Assembly (NCBI RefSeq): GCF_006974145.1
Contig: NZ_CP039456.1
Coordinates: 124,001 to 188,000, forward strand
Source: Changchengzhania lutea
GTDB lineage: Bacteria; Bacteroidota; Bacteroidia; Flavobacteriales; Flavobacteriaceae
Length of the DNA stretch: 64,000 nt
Direction: 5' to 3'
A program made the translations under genes and the position numbers. Positions 8,970-17,959 of the stretch are shown here, piece by piece. The notes under the pieces were generated by a model that worked only from the letters and a program-made list of their open reading frames with translations, was not told the DNA's origin and did no database searches. Position 1 is the first letter of the stretch; the number at the start of each line of letters is the position of its first letter.

Positions 8970-9500
8970 ATGTTTTTTATAACCTATCAAAATGAATTAA
9001 TAATAAGCGGATTTGTTCTTCTATTTCTCCTTGTTGTTAGAGTTACTGTAAATTTTGCAGTCACAAAATTAGGGAGACGAACTGGCATTAATGAGGCTCG
9101 TATTCGGCTTATTCGTCGTTATATTACCATAACGCTCTTCTTAATGGCAATGTTAATTGAAACCATTGTTTTTGGTACAGAATTTAAAGATTTAGCCCTT
9201 ATATTCTCTTCCTTATTTGCCATTATTGGTATTGGTCTATTTGCTGTTTGGTCCATATTGAGTAACATCACTTCTGGAATTATCATGTTTTTCAACTTTC
9301 CTTACAAAGTGGGTGATAAAATTGAAATACACGATAAAGACTTTCCTATAAGAGCAATTATTGAAGACATAAGAGCTTTTCAACTGCATCTTAGATTAGA
9401 TAACGGTGATTTAGTTACCTATCCTAATAACCTTATGCTTCAAAAAGCGGTTACACTTATTGAAAAGGACGCCATTGATGATCTGATGGATGCTATATAA
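8970..9500 (+). CDS. Small MscS-type mechanosensitive channel
   Basis: 176 residues, shorter than E. coli MscS (286). Three hydrophobic segments occupy roughly residues 9-30, 48-66 and 73-100. They are followed by the MscS beta domain, recognisable from NITSGIIMFFNFPYKVGDKI and LDNGDLVTYPNNLM. The C-terminal alpha/beta vestibule of classical MscS is missing: the chain stops soon after the beta domain. A pore-forming pressure or ion channel is inferred. It is followed after 20 bp by corA, so it is probably cotranscribed with it. Confidence 0.83.
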   Translation: MFFITYQNELIISGFVLLFLLVVRVTVNFAVTKLGRRTGINEARIRLIRRYITITLFLMAMLIETIVFGTEFKDLALIFSSLFAIIGIGLFAVWSILSNITSGIIMFFNFPYKVGDKIEIHDKDFPIRAIIEDIRAFQLHLRLDNGDLVTYPNNLMLQKAVTLIEKDAIDDLMDAI

Positions 9501-9520
9501 ATTTTCAATATCTTTATAAG

Positions 9521-10600
9521 ATGAAGTTTCGCACATTAAAAAAAAGAACCGATACTTACAAAAAAAAACTGGGTCAAATTCCTGGTAGTATTATTTATAC
9601 GGGTAAAAAGCTAGAACAACAGCTTTTTATTGAAGCTTTTGATTTTAATAAAGAACAGTGTATCGTTAAGCAGTTAAGCTCCATTGAGGAGGGTTTTGAA
9701 TTCAAACTTTCAAACTCTATAACCTGGCTTAATATAAATGGTTTAAACCACGTCGATCAAATTGAAAAAATAGGAGAACATTATGAACTACACCCTTTAG
9801 TTCTAGAGGATATTGTTAATATTTCCCAAAGACCTAAAATAGACGACTACGATGATTATATGTTCGTAGTACTTAAAATGCTCTATTATAATGATGATGA
9901 TGAAATGGTTTCCGAACAAGTCAGTTTTATTTTAGGCGAAAATTATGTGTTATCATTTCAGGAAGCCGACGGCGATGTGTTTGATGAAGTTAGAGAACGT
10001 ATAAAACAGGCCAAAGGGCGTGTGCGCTCTATGAATGCCGATTATCTTCTGTATGTATTAATTGATGCCGTAGTAGATCATTACTTTGTTATCATTGAAA
10101 CCTTGGGGAATAAAATTGAGGATTTTGAAACTGAAATTTTCTCAGGCAATGTAGATGATGATATTAGTAAGCATATTCAAGATTTAAAACGCGAAATATT
10201 AAAAGTGCGTCGCTCAATTTTTCCGTTGCGCGAAGTGATTAATAGAATCGAAAAAAATGATAGCGCCCTCATTCACAAAAAAACCATTACCTATTATCGT
10301 GATATTTACGATCATCTTATTCAAGTTTCTGAAAATATTGATATCTACCGGGAAATGATTTGGAGTTTAATGGATATGTATATGACTACCATTAGCAACA
10401 AAATGAATGAAGTTATGAAAGTGCTTACCATTATGGCTTCTATATTTATTCCGCTTACCTTTATCGCTGGTATCTATGGGATGAATTTCGAATACATTCC
10501 AGAGTTAAGCTATAGGTATTCCTACTTTATTTTGTGGGGTGTTATGATTGTTCTATTTATTAGCATGCTCATCTATTTCAAAAGAAAAAAGTGGTTGTAA
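9521..10600 (+). CDS. corA: CorA magnesium/cobalt transporter
   Basis: A 359-residue CorA-type divalent cation channel. A long cytoplasmic alpha/beta plus helical domain precedes two C-terminal membrane helices (about residues 300-318 and 333-353), separated by the selectivity motif YGMNFEYIPEL. Acidic residues are abundant in the cytoplasmic part, as expected for Mg2+ gating. It sits 20 bp downstream of the small MscS-like gene, a pairing consistent with ion or osmotic homeostasis. Confidence 0.95.
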   Translation: MKFRTLKKRTDTYKKKLGQIPGSIIYTGKKLEQQLFIEAFDFNKEQCIVKQLSSIEEGFEFKLSNSITWLNINGLNHVDQIEKIGEHYELHPLVLEDIVNISQRPKIDDYDDYMFVVLKMLYYNDDDEMVSEQVSFILGENYVLSFQEADGDVFDEVRERIKQAKGRVRSMNADYLLYVLIDAVVDHYFVIIETLGNKIEDFETEIFSGNVDDDISKHIQDLKREILKVRRSIFPLREVINRIEKNDSALIHKKTITYYRDIYDHLIQVSENIDIYREMIWSLMDMYMTTISNKMNEVMKVLTIMASIFIPLTFIAGIYGMNFEYIPELSYRYSYFILWGVMIVLFISMLIYFKRKKWL

Positions 10601-10652
10601 GCAATTAAGTTAAAGAAACATTAAAAGCCATCATCTGGCTGTAATTCTTTCC

Positions 10653-10660
10653 TATATTTG
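10653..10660 (+). promoter_or_regulatory. -7 promoter box upstream of the PIG-L operon
   Basis: TATATTTG matches TAnnTTTG and lies 22 bases before the ATG of the PIG-L deacetylase gene. It is the likely promoter of the four-gene unit 10683-16008. Confidence 0.45.
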
Positions 10661-10682
10661 ACTTTTAGCCAACGTCGTCCAT

Positions 10683-13208
10683 ATGCAAAAATTTACTTTT
10701 TCTATAGTATTACTATTCTTTATAACTGCTATTTCACAGGCACAACAACCTACAAAACCTTCCGCATCAGAAATCTACGAATCCATACAGAAGCTTAATT
10801 TTTTAGGCTCGGTATTATATGTAGCTGCACATCCCGATGATGAAAACACTCGACTTATTTCGTACATGTCGAACCAAATGCATGCGCGTACGGCTTATCT
10901 ATCATTAACTCGTGGTGATGGCGGACAAAACCTGATCGGCTCAGAAATTAGAGAATTATTGGGTGTAATAAGAACGCAAGAATTATTGGCAGCTAGACGA
11001 ATTGATGGCGGTGAACAACGTTTTACAAGAGCCAATGATTTTGGTTATTCAAAACATCCAGATGAGACCTTATCCATTTGGAATAAAGATGCCGTTTTAA
11101 GTGATGTGGTCTTAGCCATTAGGCAGTTTAAACCAGACATAATTATTAACCGTTTTGATCATAGAACGTCCGGAAGTACGCATGGCCACCATACAAGTTC
11201 TGCTATGTTAAGTGTAGAAGCTTTTGATTTAGCTAATGACGCCGCTGCATTTCCGGATTTGCTTAAAATTGCTGATGTTTGGCAGCCAAAACGCCTATTT
11301 TTCAACACCAGTTGGTGGTTTTATGGAAGTCAAGAAAACTTTGAAAAAGCCGACAAAAGTAATATGCTTAACTTCGATATTGGCGCCTATTACCCTTTAA
11401 AAGGTTTGTCTAATAATGAAGTCGCTTCTATAGCAAGTAGCCAACATTTATCTCAAGGATTTGGGCGTTTATCTCAACGTGGTTCTCAAAACGAATACAT
11501 TGAGTTTTTAAAGGGTGCTTCTTTTGATGGTGGTAAAGACATTTTTGAGGGCATCGACACCTCATGGAACCGGGTTAATGGTGGAGAAGCTATTGGTGAG
11601 ATTTTATATGATATTCAGGAAAATTTCAACTTCACTCAGCCGTCGAATCATATTCCTAACCTCCTTGATGCTTATAAATTACTGCAAAATATAGACCATG
11701 CGCATTGGAGAATTCAAAAAACTAAAGAGTTAAAAAGTATTATAGAAATGTGTGCTGGTTTATACTTGGAAGCTTCCGCGGAAGCCCATCTTGCAACTCC
11801 CGGTGATCAGGTAAATGTAAATATTGAAATTTTAAATAGAAGCCAATCACCAATCATTTTGGAAAGTATTAAAACGACTGAGGGTTTAACTATTTCTAAG
11901 AAAATTGAACTTACAGATAATACAAAATTCGCTTTTGAGGAGGTCATTAATATTTCTAATAATCAAAGTCCAACCACGCCGTATTGGCTCACTGAAAAAG
12001 GATCTTTGGGCATGTACAAAGTGAATGATCTTGCGTTAATTGGTTTGCCCGAAACACCAAGAATGCTAACCGTAGATTTTAATTTACTAATCAATAAGGT
12101 GCCAATTACGATTACAAAACCCATTATCAATCGGTTTTCAAAACCAGAGAAAGGTGAATTATATCGTCCGTTTGAAATCATTCCAGAAGCATCCGCTAGA
12201 ATCACGGAAAAAGTCATCATTTTCGAAAATTCAAGTCAACGGGATATTAGTGTGATTGTTACGGCAGGACGAGACAATCTAGAGGGTGATGTGGAAGTTA
12301 GTCATCCCAAGGACTGGCATATCTATCCTGCTAAACAAAAAGTATCCATAACCCATAAAGGTGAAGCGCAGACTTTAATATTTACTGTAATTCCACCGAA
12401 AACGGATAGCGAAGGCCATATTAGCCCCGTTGTAAATGTGAATGGAAAAACATACACCAATGAACTTATCACGATTAATTACGAACATATTCCAACTCAA
12501 ACTGTTTTGCTACCCAGCGAAAGCAAAATAGTCCGTTTGAATATTCAAAAACGGGGTGAAAATATTGGCTATATCCAAGGTGCTGGTGATGTGGTCCCTG
12601 AAAGCCTGAGACAAATTGGTTATAACGTGCGGATTCTAAATCCAGAGGACATAACTCCGGAAAATTTGAGTCGATTGGATGCCGTTGTCATTGGTATTAG
12701 AGCTTACAACACGGTAGATGAGTTAAAATATAAACAGGATTTACTTTTCGATTTTGTAAAACAAGGCGGTAATATGGTTGTGCAATACAATACCAGTTTC
12801 CGATTAAAAGTTGATGCCTTAGCGCCCTTCAATTTAACCTTATCAAGGGATCGCGTTACTGACGAAAATGCTGATGTACGCTTTTTAAACCCAGAACACC
12901 CTATTCTTAATTACCCAAATAAAATTACACAAAAAGATTTTGAAGGTTGGACCCAAGAACGCGGTTTGTATTTTCCAAATGAATGGGCGGAAAACTTTGT
13001 AGCGATATTATCTATGAACGATAAAAACGAGACGCCAAAGGATGGCAGTTTATTAGTAGCTAAATATGGTAAAGGACATTATATATATACCGGATTAAGT
13101 TTCTTTAGAGAATTCCCCGAAGGGATTTCAGGTGCCTATAGATTGTTTGCCAACATGCTCTCTATTGGAAAAGAGAAAATAAAACTAGAAGCTAAATTGA
13201 ATGACTGA
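10683..13208 (+). CDS. Secreted PIG-L family deacetylase with ThuA-like C-terminus
   Basis: 841 residues with a signal peptide (cleavage likely after AISQAQ). Residues about 40-300 are a PIG-L/LmbE domain: the zinc-binding motif AAHPDDE near residue 48 and the later His pair in STHGHHTSSAM are present, so N-acetyl-sugar deacetylation is the family prediction. The middle (about 360-600) looks like beta-sandwich domains. The final 200 residues, with VVIGIRAYNTVDEL, KYGKGHYIYTG and related blocks, resemble a ThuA/glutamine-amidotransferase-like fold. It is followed directly by a 36-codon gene and a sodium symporter, suggesting processing and uptake of an amino-sugar compound, which is inference. 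Confidence 0.85.
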   Translation: MQKFTFSIVLLFFITAISQAQQPTKPSASEIYESIQKLNFLGSVLYVAAHPDDENTRLISYMSNQMHARTAYLSLTRGDGGQNLIGSEIRELLGVIRTQELLAARRIDGGEQRFTRANDFGYSKHPDETLSIWNKDAVLSDVVLAIRQFKPDIIINRFDHRTSGSTHGHHTSSAMLSVEAFDLANDAAAFPDLLKIADVWQPKRLFFNTSWWFYGSQENFEKADKSNMLNFDIGAYYPLKGLSNNEVASIASSQHLSQGFGRLSQRGSQNEYIEFLKGASFDGGKDIFEGIDTSWNRVNGGEAIGEILYDIQENFNFTQPSNHIPNLLDAYKLLQNIDHAHWRIQKTKELKSIIEMCAGLYLEASAEAHLATPGDQVNVNIEILNRSQSPIILESIKTTEGLTISKKIELTDNTKFAFEEVINISNNQSPTTPYWLTEKGSLGMYKVNDLALIGLPETPRMLTVDFNLLINKVPITITKPIINRFSKPEKGELYRPFEIIPEASARITEKVIIFENSSQRDISVIVTAGRDNLEGDVEVSHPKDWHIYPAKQKVSITHKGEAQTLIFTVIPPKTDSEGHISPVVNVNGKTYTNELITINYEHIPTQTVLLPSESKIVRLNIQKRGENIGYIQGAGDVVPESLRQIGYNVRILNPEDITPENLSRLDAVVIGIRAYNTVDELKYKQDLLFDFVKQGGNMVVQYNTSFRLKVDALAPFNLTLSRDRVTDENADVRFLNPEHPILNYPNKITQKDFEGWTQERGLYFPNEWAENFVAILSMNDKNETPKDGSLLVAKYGKGHYIYTGLSFFREFPEGISGAYRLFANMLSIGKEKIKLEAKLND

Positions 13209-13319
13209 ATGAGTAATCAAGACCAACCTAAACAGCCGTGGCTTAAGTTATACTCCATCGTATTAATTGCCAATGCCCTCTATATTTTAGTATTCTATAT
13301 TATAACTAAAGTCCTATAA
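13209..13319 (+). CDS. 36-residue single-pass membrane peptide
   Basis: A short ORF packed exactly between its neighbours: its ATG follows the PIG-L stop with no gap, and its TAA ends three bases before the symporter ATG. The translation has a polar N-terminus (MSNQDQPKQPWLK) and one hydrophobic helix (about residues 15-31). The tight packing in an operon and the clean amphipathic layout support a real gene; a small partner of the symporter is inferred. No family is recognised. Confidence 0.6.
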   Translation: MSNQDQPKQPWLKLYSIVLIANALYILVFYIITKVL

Positions 13320-13322
13320 CCC

Positions 13323-15035
13323 ATGCAAGCTCTAGAATGGATTGATTGGACTGTTTTAATCATCACACTACTTACCATAGTTGGCTATGGGACGTACCAA
13401 ACACGTGGCAGTCAAAATGTCAAGGATTATTTAAAAGGCGGTAACACCTCAAAATGGTGGACCATTGGATTATCTGTAATGGCAACCCAAGCCAGTGCTA
13501 TTACTTTTCTCTCCACGCCAGGGCAAGCCTTTAATGACGGTATGGGCTTTGTGCAATTTTATTTTGGCTTACCGATAGCCATGATAGTGATCTGTATGGT
13601 GTTTATCCCGCTTTATCACCGGCTTAAAGTATACACGGCTTATGAGTTTTTAGAAAATAGATTCGATTTAAAAACCAGAACCTTAACCGCAATACTATTC
13701 TTAATACAACGGGGTTTAGCGGCGGGAATCACCATTTTTGCACCTGCTATTATTCTATCGGTTGTATTAGGTTGGGATTTGCTTTCGCTTAATATTATCA
13801 TTGGAATCCTCGTGATAATATATACGGTCTCTGGTGGTACTCGTGCAGTGAATGTCACGCAAAAGCACCAAATGGTGGTGATTTTTATTGGAATGCTCGT
13901 TGCATTTTTTATAATTGTAAGCAAACTACCTCCAGACATCACATTCAGAAAAGCCTTAGATATTGCTGGTGCGAGTGGCAAAATGGAAGTGCTAGATTTT
14001 TCTTTCGATTTAAATAACAGGTATACCTTTTGGAGTGGCATTATTGGTGGCACCTTCTTAATGTTGTCATATTTTGGTACAGACCAAAGCCAAGTGCAAC
14101 GTTACCTCTCTGGTAAATCTGTTAAGGAAATGCAATTAGGATTGATTTTTAATGGCCTACTAAAAGTACCCATGCAATTCTTCATACTGCTGGTCGGCGT
14201 CATGGTATTCGTTTTTTACCAATTTAATGAAGCGCCCATTAATTTTAATCCAACAGCGACTGAACTCGTCCAGAATTCTGAATATGCCGAAGATTTTAAA
14301 GTCCTTCAAAAAGAACAACAGCAAATTTTTAATGATAAACAAACCTTAATACAGTCGTACTTAAATACTGAAACTAAAAATGGAGCCGCATATATTGCAT
14401 TAGCAAATGAAGCGAGTGATGACCTAAGAACCGAAGCGAAACTGTTGATTGATAAAGCAGCCGATAATCAGAACATAAAGATTGAAAGTAATGATAAAGA
14501 TTATGTCTTTATCCACTTTATTCTAAACAACCTGCCCCGTGGTTTAATTGGCTTACTTCTAGCCGTAATTCTAAGCGCTGCTATGTCGAGTACCTCTAGC
14601 GAACTAAACGCTTTAGGCTCTACCACCACGATAGATTTATACAAAAGAAATACGAGCGAGAAAACAGAAACAGAAATGGTGAAGGCTTCAAAATGGTTCA
14701 CCTTGGCTTGGGGTATTATAGCTATAGGCGTTGCCTGTGTTGCTAATCTTGCGGAGAACCTAATTCAACTCGTGAATATTATTGGTTCTATCTTTTACGG
14801 TAATGTATTGGGAATTTTCCTTTTGGCATTTTTCTTCAAGTTTGTAAAAGGCAATGCGGTATTTATAGCTGCACTTATTACTCAGGCAGTTGTCATTGGC
14901 CTGTTTTTATTAAATGAATATGAATACATCAACCTGCCTTTTTTATGGTTGAATTTTGTAGGTTGCGTCATAGTTATTAGCATTGCATGTATTTTGCAAG
15001 TATTTAACCGAAAAGAAAATGAGTACAGAGCCTAA
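13323..15035 (+). CDS. Sodium:solute symporter (SSS family)
   Basis: A 570-residue transporter with about 13 membrane segments. The SSS core is recognisable from MATQASAITFLSTPGQAF near residues 58-75 and the later GLLLAVILSAAMSSTSSELN near 420-440, which matches the Na+-binding helix. Between about residues 310 and 395 there is a hydrophilic, helix-rich insertion of some 85 residues that splits two membrane helices; it is not part of the basic LeuT-fold core. The substrate cannot be read from sequence; its neighbours (PIG-L deacetylase, Gfo/Idh/MocA oxidoreductase) point to a sugar derivative. The stop overlaps the next gene by 17 bp. Confidence 0.9.
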   Translation: MQALEWIDWTVLIITLLTIVGYGTYQTRGSQNVKDYLKGGNTSKWWTIGLSVMATQASAITFLSTPGQAFNDGMGFVQFYFGLPIAMIVICMVFIPLYHRLKVYTAYEFLENRFDLKTRTLTAILFLIQRGLAAGITIFAPAIILSVVLGWDLLSLNIIIGILVIIYTVSGGTRAVNVTQKHQMVVIFIGMLVAFFIIVSKLPPDITFRKALDIAGASGKMEVLDFSFDLNNRYTFWSGIIGGTFLMLSYFGTDQSQVQRYLSGKSVKEMQLGLIFNGLLKVPMQFFILLVGVMVFVFYQFNEAPINFNPTATELVQNSEYAEDFKVLQKEQQQIFNDKQTLIQSYLNTETKNGAAYIALANEASDDLRTEAKLLIDKAADNQNIKIESNDKDYVFIHFILNNLPRGLIGLLLAVILSAAMSSTSSELNALGSTTTIDLYKRNTSEKTETEMVKASKWFTLAWGIIAIGVACVANLAENLIQLVNIIGSIFYGNVLGIFLLAFFFKFVKGNAVFIAALITQAVVIGLFLLNEYEYINLPFLWLNFVGCVIVISIACILQVFNRKENEYRA

Positions 15036-16008
15036 AACAATTAAATGGGGCATAATCGGTCTTGGAAATATTGCCCACAAATTCGCAGAAGATTTACTAA
15101 CCGTCAAAGATGCAGAGTTATACGCCGTTGCTTCCAGATCACAGGAAAAAGCGGATGTTTTCGCCACTAAATTTGGTGCTAAAAAAGCGTATAGCAGTTA
15201 TGAGCTCCTAGCAGAAGATAGCGACCTAGACGCGGTTTATATTGCAACACCACATGTGCTTCATAAGGACAACACCTTATTGTGTTTAGACCATGGCATT
15301 GCCGTATTATGTGAAAAACCTTTTGCTATGAATGCAGAGGAAGTATCGCAAATGATCCAAAAAGCAAAAGACAAAAACGTACTATTGATGGAAGGACTGT
15401 GGTCGTATTTTCTTCCACATTACCAATTTGTGTTAAAAGAATTAAAGGATAAAAGGTTTGGTAACATTGAAAGACTGGAAGCAGATTTTGGGTTTTATCG
15501 TGCTTTTGATGATTCCTCACGTTTATTCAAAAAATCATTAGGAGGTGGTAGTTTATTAGACATCGGTATCTACCCTATCTTTGCTGCACTTTCTACATTG
15601 GGAATGCCTTCAAAAATAAGCGCCGTGTCTACCAAATTTCATAACGGTGCTGATTCATCCTGTGATATGACGTTTAAACATCTTCGTGGGGGAAAATCGT
15701 ATTTAAAAAGTACCCTGTTGGAAGACACCCCGACCGAAGCCGTTTTTTACTGTGAAAGAGGTATTATTAAAATCAATGGTCAATTTCATGCCCCATCTTC
15801 AGTAACCTTAATTGAAAATAGCATTGAAAAAAATGTTGCATTTGAATATACTACCCATGGTTACAATTATGAAATAGAACATTTTAATGCACTTTTACAA
15901 CAGGATAAAAACGAAAGTGATATCATGTCGTTTAAATTCAGTAACATGCTTATTGGTGTTTTGGACACGGTACGAAACCTAATAGATTTAGAATATGAAG
16001 TTGAGTAG
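15019..16008 (+). CDS. Gfo/Idh/MocA family oxidoreductase
   Basis: A 329-residue NAD(P)-dependent sugar or inositol dehydrogenase-like protein. The Rossmann motif GIIGLGNIAHKFAEDL and the family signature CEKPFAMN (about residue 95) are present, with GGGSLLDIGIYP in the C-terminal substrate domain. The ATG at 15019 is chosen over 14983 because it places the Rossmann motif at the usual distance. The gene overlaps the symporter by 17 bp, so it is probably coupled, and it likely acts on the imported compound. A strong terminator follows at 16041. Confidence 0.88.
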   Translation: MSTEPKTIKWGIIGLGNIAHKFAEDLLTVKDAELYAVASRSQEKADVFATKFGAKKAYSSYELLAEDSDLDAVYIATPHVLHKDNTLLCLDHGIAVLCEKPFAMNAEEVSQMIQKAKDKNVLLMEGLWSYFLPHYQFVLKELKDKRFGNIERLEADFGFYRAFDDSSRLFKKSLGGGSLLDIGIYPIFAALSTLGMPSKISAVSTKFHNGADSSCDMTFKHLRGGKSYLKSTLLEDTPTEAVFYCERGIIKINGQFHAPSSVTLIENSIEKNVAFEYTTHGYNYEIEHFNALLQQDKNESDIMSFKFSNMLIGVLDTVRNLIDLEYEVE

Positions 16009-16040
16009 CACCCTTTTTTATTACAACATCCCTTAAAATA

Positions 16041-16083
16041 AAAAAATACAGCCTCCAAATAGTTATCTGGAGGCTGTATTTTT
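16041..16083. terminator. Bidirectional intrinsic terminator
   Basis: A perfect 14-bp stem (AAAATACAGCCTCC pairing with GGAGGCTGTATTTT) around a 12-base loop, with A and T runs on both sides. It lies between the convergent oxidoreductase and DUF2911 genes and can serve both strands. Confidence 0.9.
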
Positions 16084-16127
16084 ATAGTCTATAAATCTAA
16101 TGATCTAGAAATCTAAGAAATCTGAAT

Positions 16128-16973
16128 TTACATTGATCCCCATTCTTTTAAAGACTCTTTGTTCATTTTAACGTAATCCGCATTTCCAGCTTCTTCTGCA
16201 CCAGCTAAAGATTTCTTTGCGGCTGCTATAGCTCCTTTTTTATCTCCTGCTTTTGCATAAATTAAAGATTGTTGTCTCAATTGCCAAAACGCTGGCTTCT
16301 CTGTCATCGACATGGCCTTGTCCATCCACATCTTAGCTTTATTAATATCTTTCCCTTCAGAGGAATAATACACAGCGGCAGTGTAATAATCTGCAGCAGA
16401 TGGCCCATTCATCACTTTATCAATGGCTGCAGTAACTGCTTTATCAGTAGGTACTTTAAACTCAACACCTACGTAACTGTTTTCCCAAAGCATACCTAAG
16501 GTTGCTCCCGTACTTGATACATCATCAAAAGTCATGGTGAATGACTCAATTTTCATAGGCATTGTGTAAACTGGCACATTGGTTTTAGCTGCAACTTTGG
16601 CATCATCCCACTTTCTTGGTGTTCCCCAATTTTCAGTATCTGAATAGAAATATACATCCCAAGATTCTTTCATCGGCTTAGTGAATATAGCATATGGACC
16701 CGCTTTTAGCGTATTGCCTGCAATTTCTACATCATTACTAAAGGTAATCATGGTATTCTTATTTGCGCCTGTACGCCACATTTTGTCGTGAGGTACTAAA
16801 TCGCCAAAAATGGTACGACCGCGCATATTAGGTCTTGAATATTCTAAAACCACATCTGTTAAACCTACTTTTTGTTCCAATTTAGCAGCAGGACTAGGCT
16901 GGGGTGTTTCAATTTGAGCATTCACAGAGTAAACCAATGTAAATGTCATCAATACTAAAAGTAATTTTTTCAT
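16128..16973 (-). CDS. Secreted DUF2911 protein
   Basis: 281 residues with a classical signal peptide ending VYSVNAQ. The body matches DUF2911, seen in LEYSRPNMRGRTIFGDLV and DKMWRTGANKNTMITF, a family of periplasmic or secreted proteins of unknown function that is common in Bacteroidota. The C-terminal 80 residues are helical and Ala/Lys-rich (AKMWMDKAMSM, KKGAIAAAKKSL), resembling a TPR-like hairpin pair. It is monocistronic and convergent with the PIG-L operon. Confidence 0.85.
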   Translation of the reverse strand: MKKLLLVLMTFTLVYSVNAQIETPQPSPAAKLEQKVGLTDVVLEYSRPNMRGRTIFGDLVPHDKMWRTGANKNTMITFSNDVEIAGNTLKAGPYAIFTKPMKESWDVYFYSDTENWGTPRKWDDAKVAAKTNVPVYTMPMKIESFTMTFDDVSSTGATLGMLWENSYVGVEFKVPTDKAVTAAIDKVMNGPSAADYYTAAVYYSSEGKDINKAKMWMDKAMSMTEKPAFWQLRQQSLIYAKAGDKKGAIAAAKKSLAGAEEAGNADYVKMNKESLKEWGSM

Positions 16974-17090
16974 GTCAATATTGTTTATGAGTTAATTTTA
17001 TTTAAGATTGTTAAAATTAAACAATCTTACACCTTTAATTGTTAACAAAAACTTAAATTAAGACATTGTGTCTTTACAAAAAATATAAAA

Positions 17091-17153
17091 ATGAAAACCT
17101 TTTATGCCGAAGTTATTGGCACCTTTGCCATGGTGTTTTGTGGCTACAGTTAA
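17091..17153 (+). pseudogene. Aquaporin (MIP family) N-terminal remnant
   Basis: A 20-codon reading frame, MKTFYAEVIGTFAMVFCGYS then TAA, reproduces the start of MIP-family channels (M-K-x-x-x-A-E-x-I-G-T-F-x-x-V-F-x-G). Nothing downstream in any frame continues the channel before the TetR gene, so only the first membrane helix is left. It is best explained by an internal deletion of an aquaporin or glycerol-facilitator gene. The stop may come from the deletion junction. A chance match is possible given its length, but the motif density argues against that. Confidence 0.55.
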
Positions 17154-17200
17154 GATTAGTTGATAAATAAAAGTCATAATATATTATTTTGTTTAACTTT

Positions 17201-17221
17201 AATGTTTAATTATTAAACATT
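17201..17221. promoter_or_regulatory. 21-bp palindromic operator candidate for TetR
   Basis: Perfect inverted repeat: arms AATGTTTAAT and ATTAAACATT around a single central T. It lies three bases upstream of the TACATTTG box and 28 bp before the TetR ATG, the place expected for an autoregulatory operator. Binding by the adjacent regulator is inferred from position and symmetry. Confidence 0.6.
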
Positions 17222-17224
17222 TTG

Positions 17225-17232
17225 TACATTTG
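17225..17232 (+). promoter_or_regulatory. -7 promoter box of the TetR operon
   Basis: TACATTTG matches TAnnTTTG, directly after the palindrome and 16 bases before the ATG at 17249. A repressor on the palindrome would occupy the -33 to -10 region. Confidence 0.5.
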
Positions 17233-17248
17233 TTTAAAATTAAATGAT

Positions 17249-17905
17249 ATGGCAAAAAAGAAAAATATATCAGCTACAGACATAATTACAATGTATATGG
17301 ATTATGTTTTGGAACATGATGACAATCCGAAATCAGTTTTTATTTTCGCTAAGCATAACAATTTTGAAGAATCTAAGTTTTATGAATATTTCGCTTCGTT
17401 TGAAGCTGTTGAGAAAACAGTTTTCAAAGCGTTCTTTGACAATACGCTCTCAGTGCTTCAGGCCAACGAACCCTATCTAAAGTTTGATGCCAGAAATCAA
17501 TTGCTAAGCTTTTATTTTACATTTTTTGAAAACTTAACCGCCAATAGAAGCTACGTCGTGTATGCACTCAATAAACACAAAAACAGCTTAAAGGGCTTAC
17601 GTGTACTTTCAGATTTAAAACATAGCTTCACAAATTATATCGCGCATTTAGATATCGAGATGCTCGATATTAAACAAGATAAGGTAGAGCGACTTCAACA
17701 GAAAACCTTGCAAGAATCGGCTTGGTTTCAATTGTTGATTACCATGAAATTTTGGCTAGACGACACTTCACCTTCATTTGAAAAGACCGACATATTTATT
17801 GAAAAATCGGTAAACACCAGTTTTGATGTACTAAACATTGTACCACTAAAAAGTGTGATAGATTTTGGCAAATTTATTTTTAAAGAAAAAGTAAATATGC
17901 GCTAA
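17249..17905 (+). CDS. TetR/AcrR-type transcriptional regulator
   Basis: 218 residues. The N-terminal 50 residues form a divergent TetR-type DNA-binding domain (ISATDIITMYMDYVLEHDD, then FEESKFYEYFASFEAVEKTV, which aligns with the recognition helix and following helix). The rest is all-helical, like TetR ligand/dimer domains. The ATG at 17249 is preferred to 17222, since the longer form would begin upstream of the -7 box. It is first in an operon with an ABC1 kinase, a flavin reductase and an SDR, and has a palindrome just upstream, so autoregulation is likely. Confidence 0.75.
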   Translation: MAKKKNISATDIITMYMDYVLEHDDNPKSVFIFAKHNNFEESKFYEYFASFEAVEKTVFKAFFDNTLSVLQANEPYLKFDARNQLLSFYFTFFENLTANRSYVVYALNKHKNSLKGLRVLSDLKHSFTNYIAHLDIEMLDIKQDKVERLQQKTLQESAWFQLLITMKFWLDDTSPSFEKTDIFIEKSVNTSFDVLNIVPLKSVIDFGKFIFKEKVNMR

Positions 17906-17959
17906 TCATCATATTACTTTAAAACCGTATTGAATACTATCTTAATTTTAAATCTTCCC

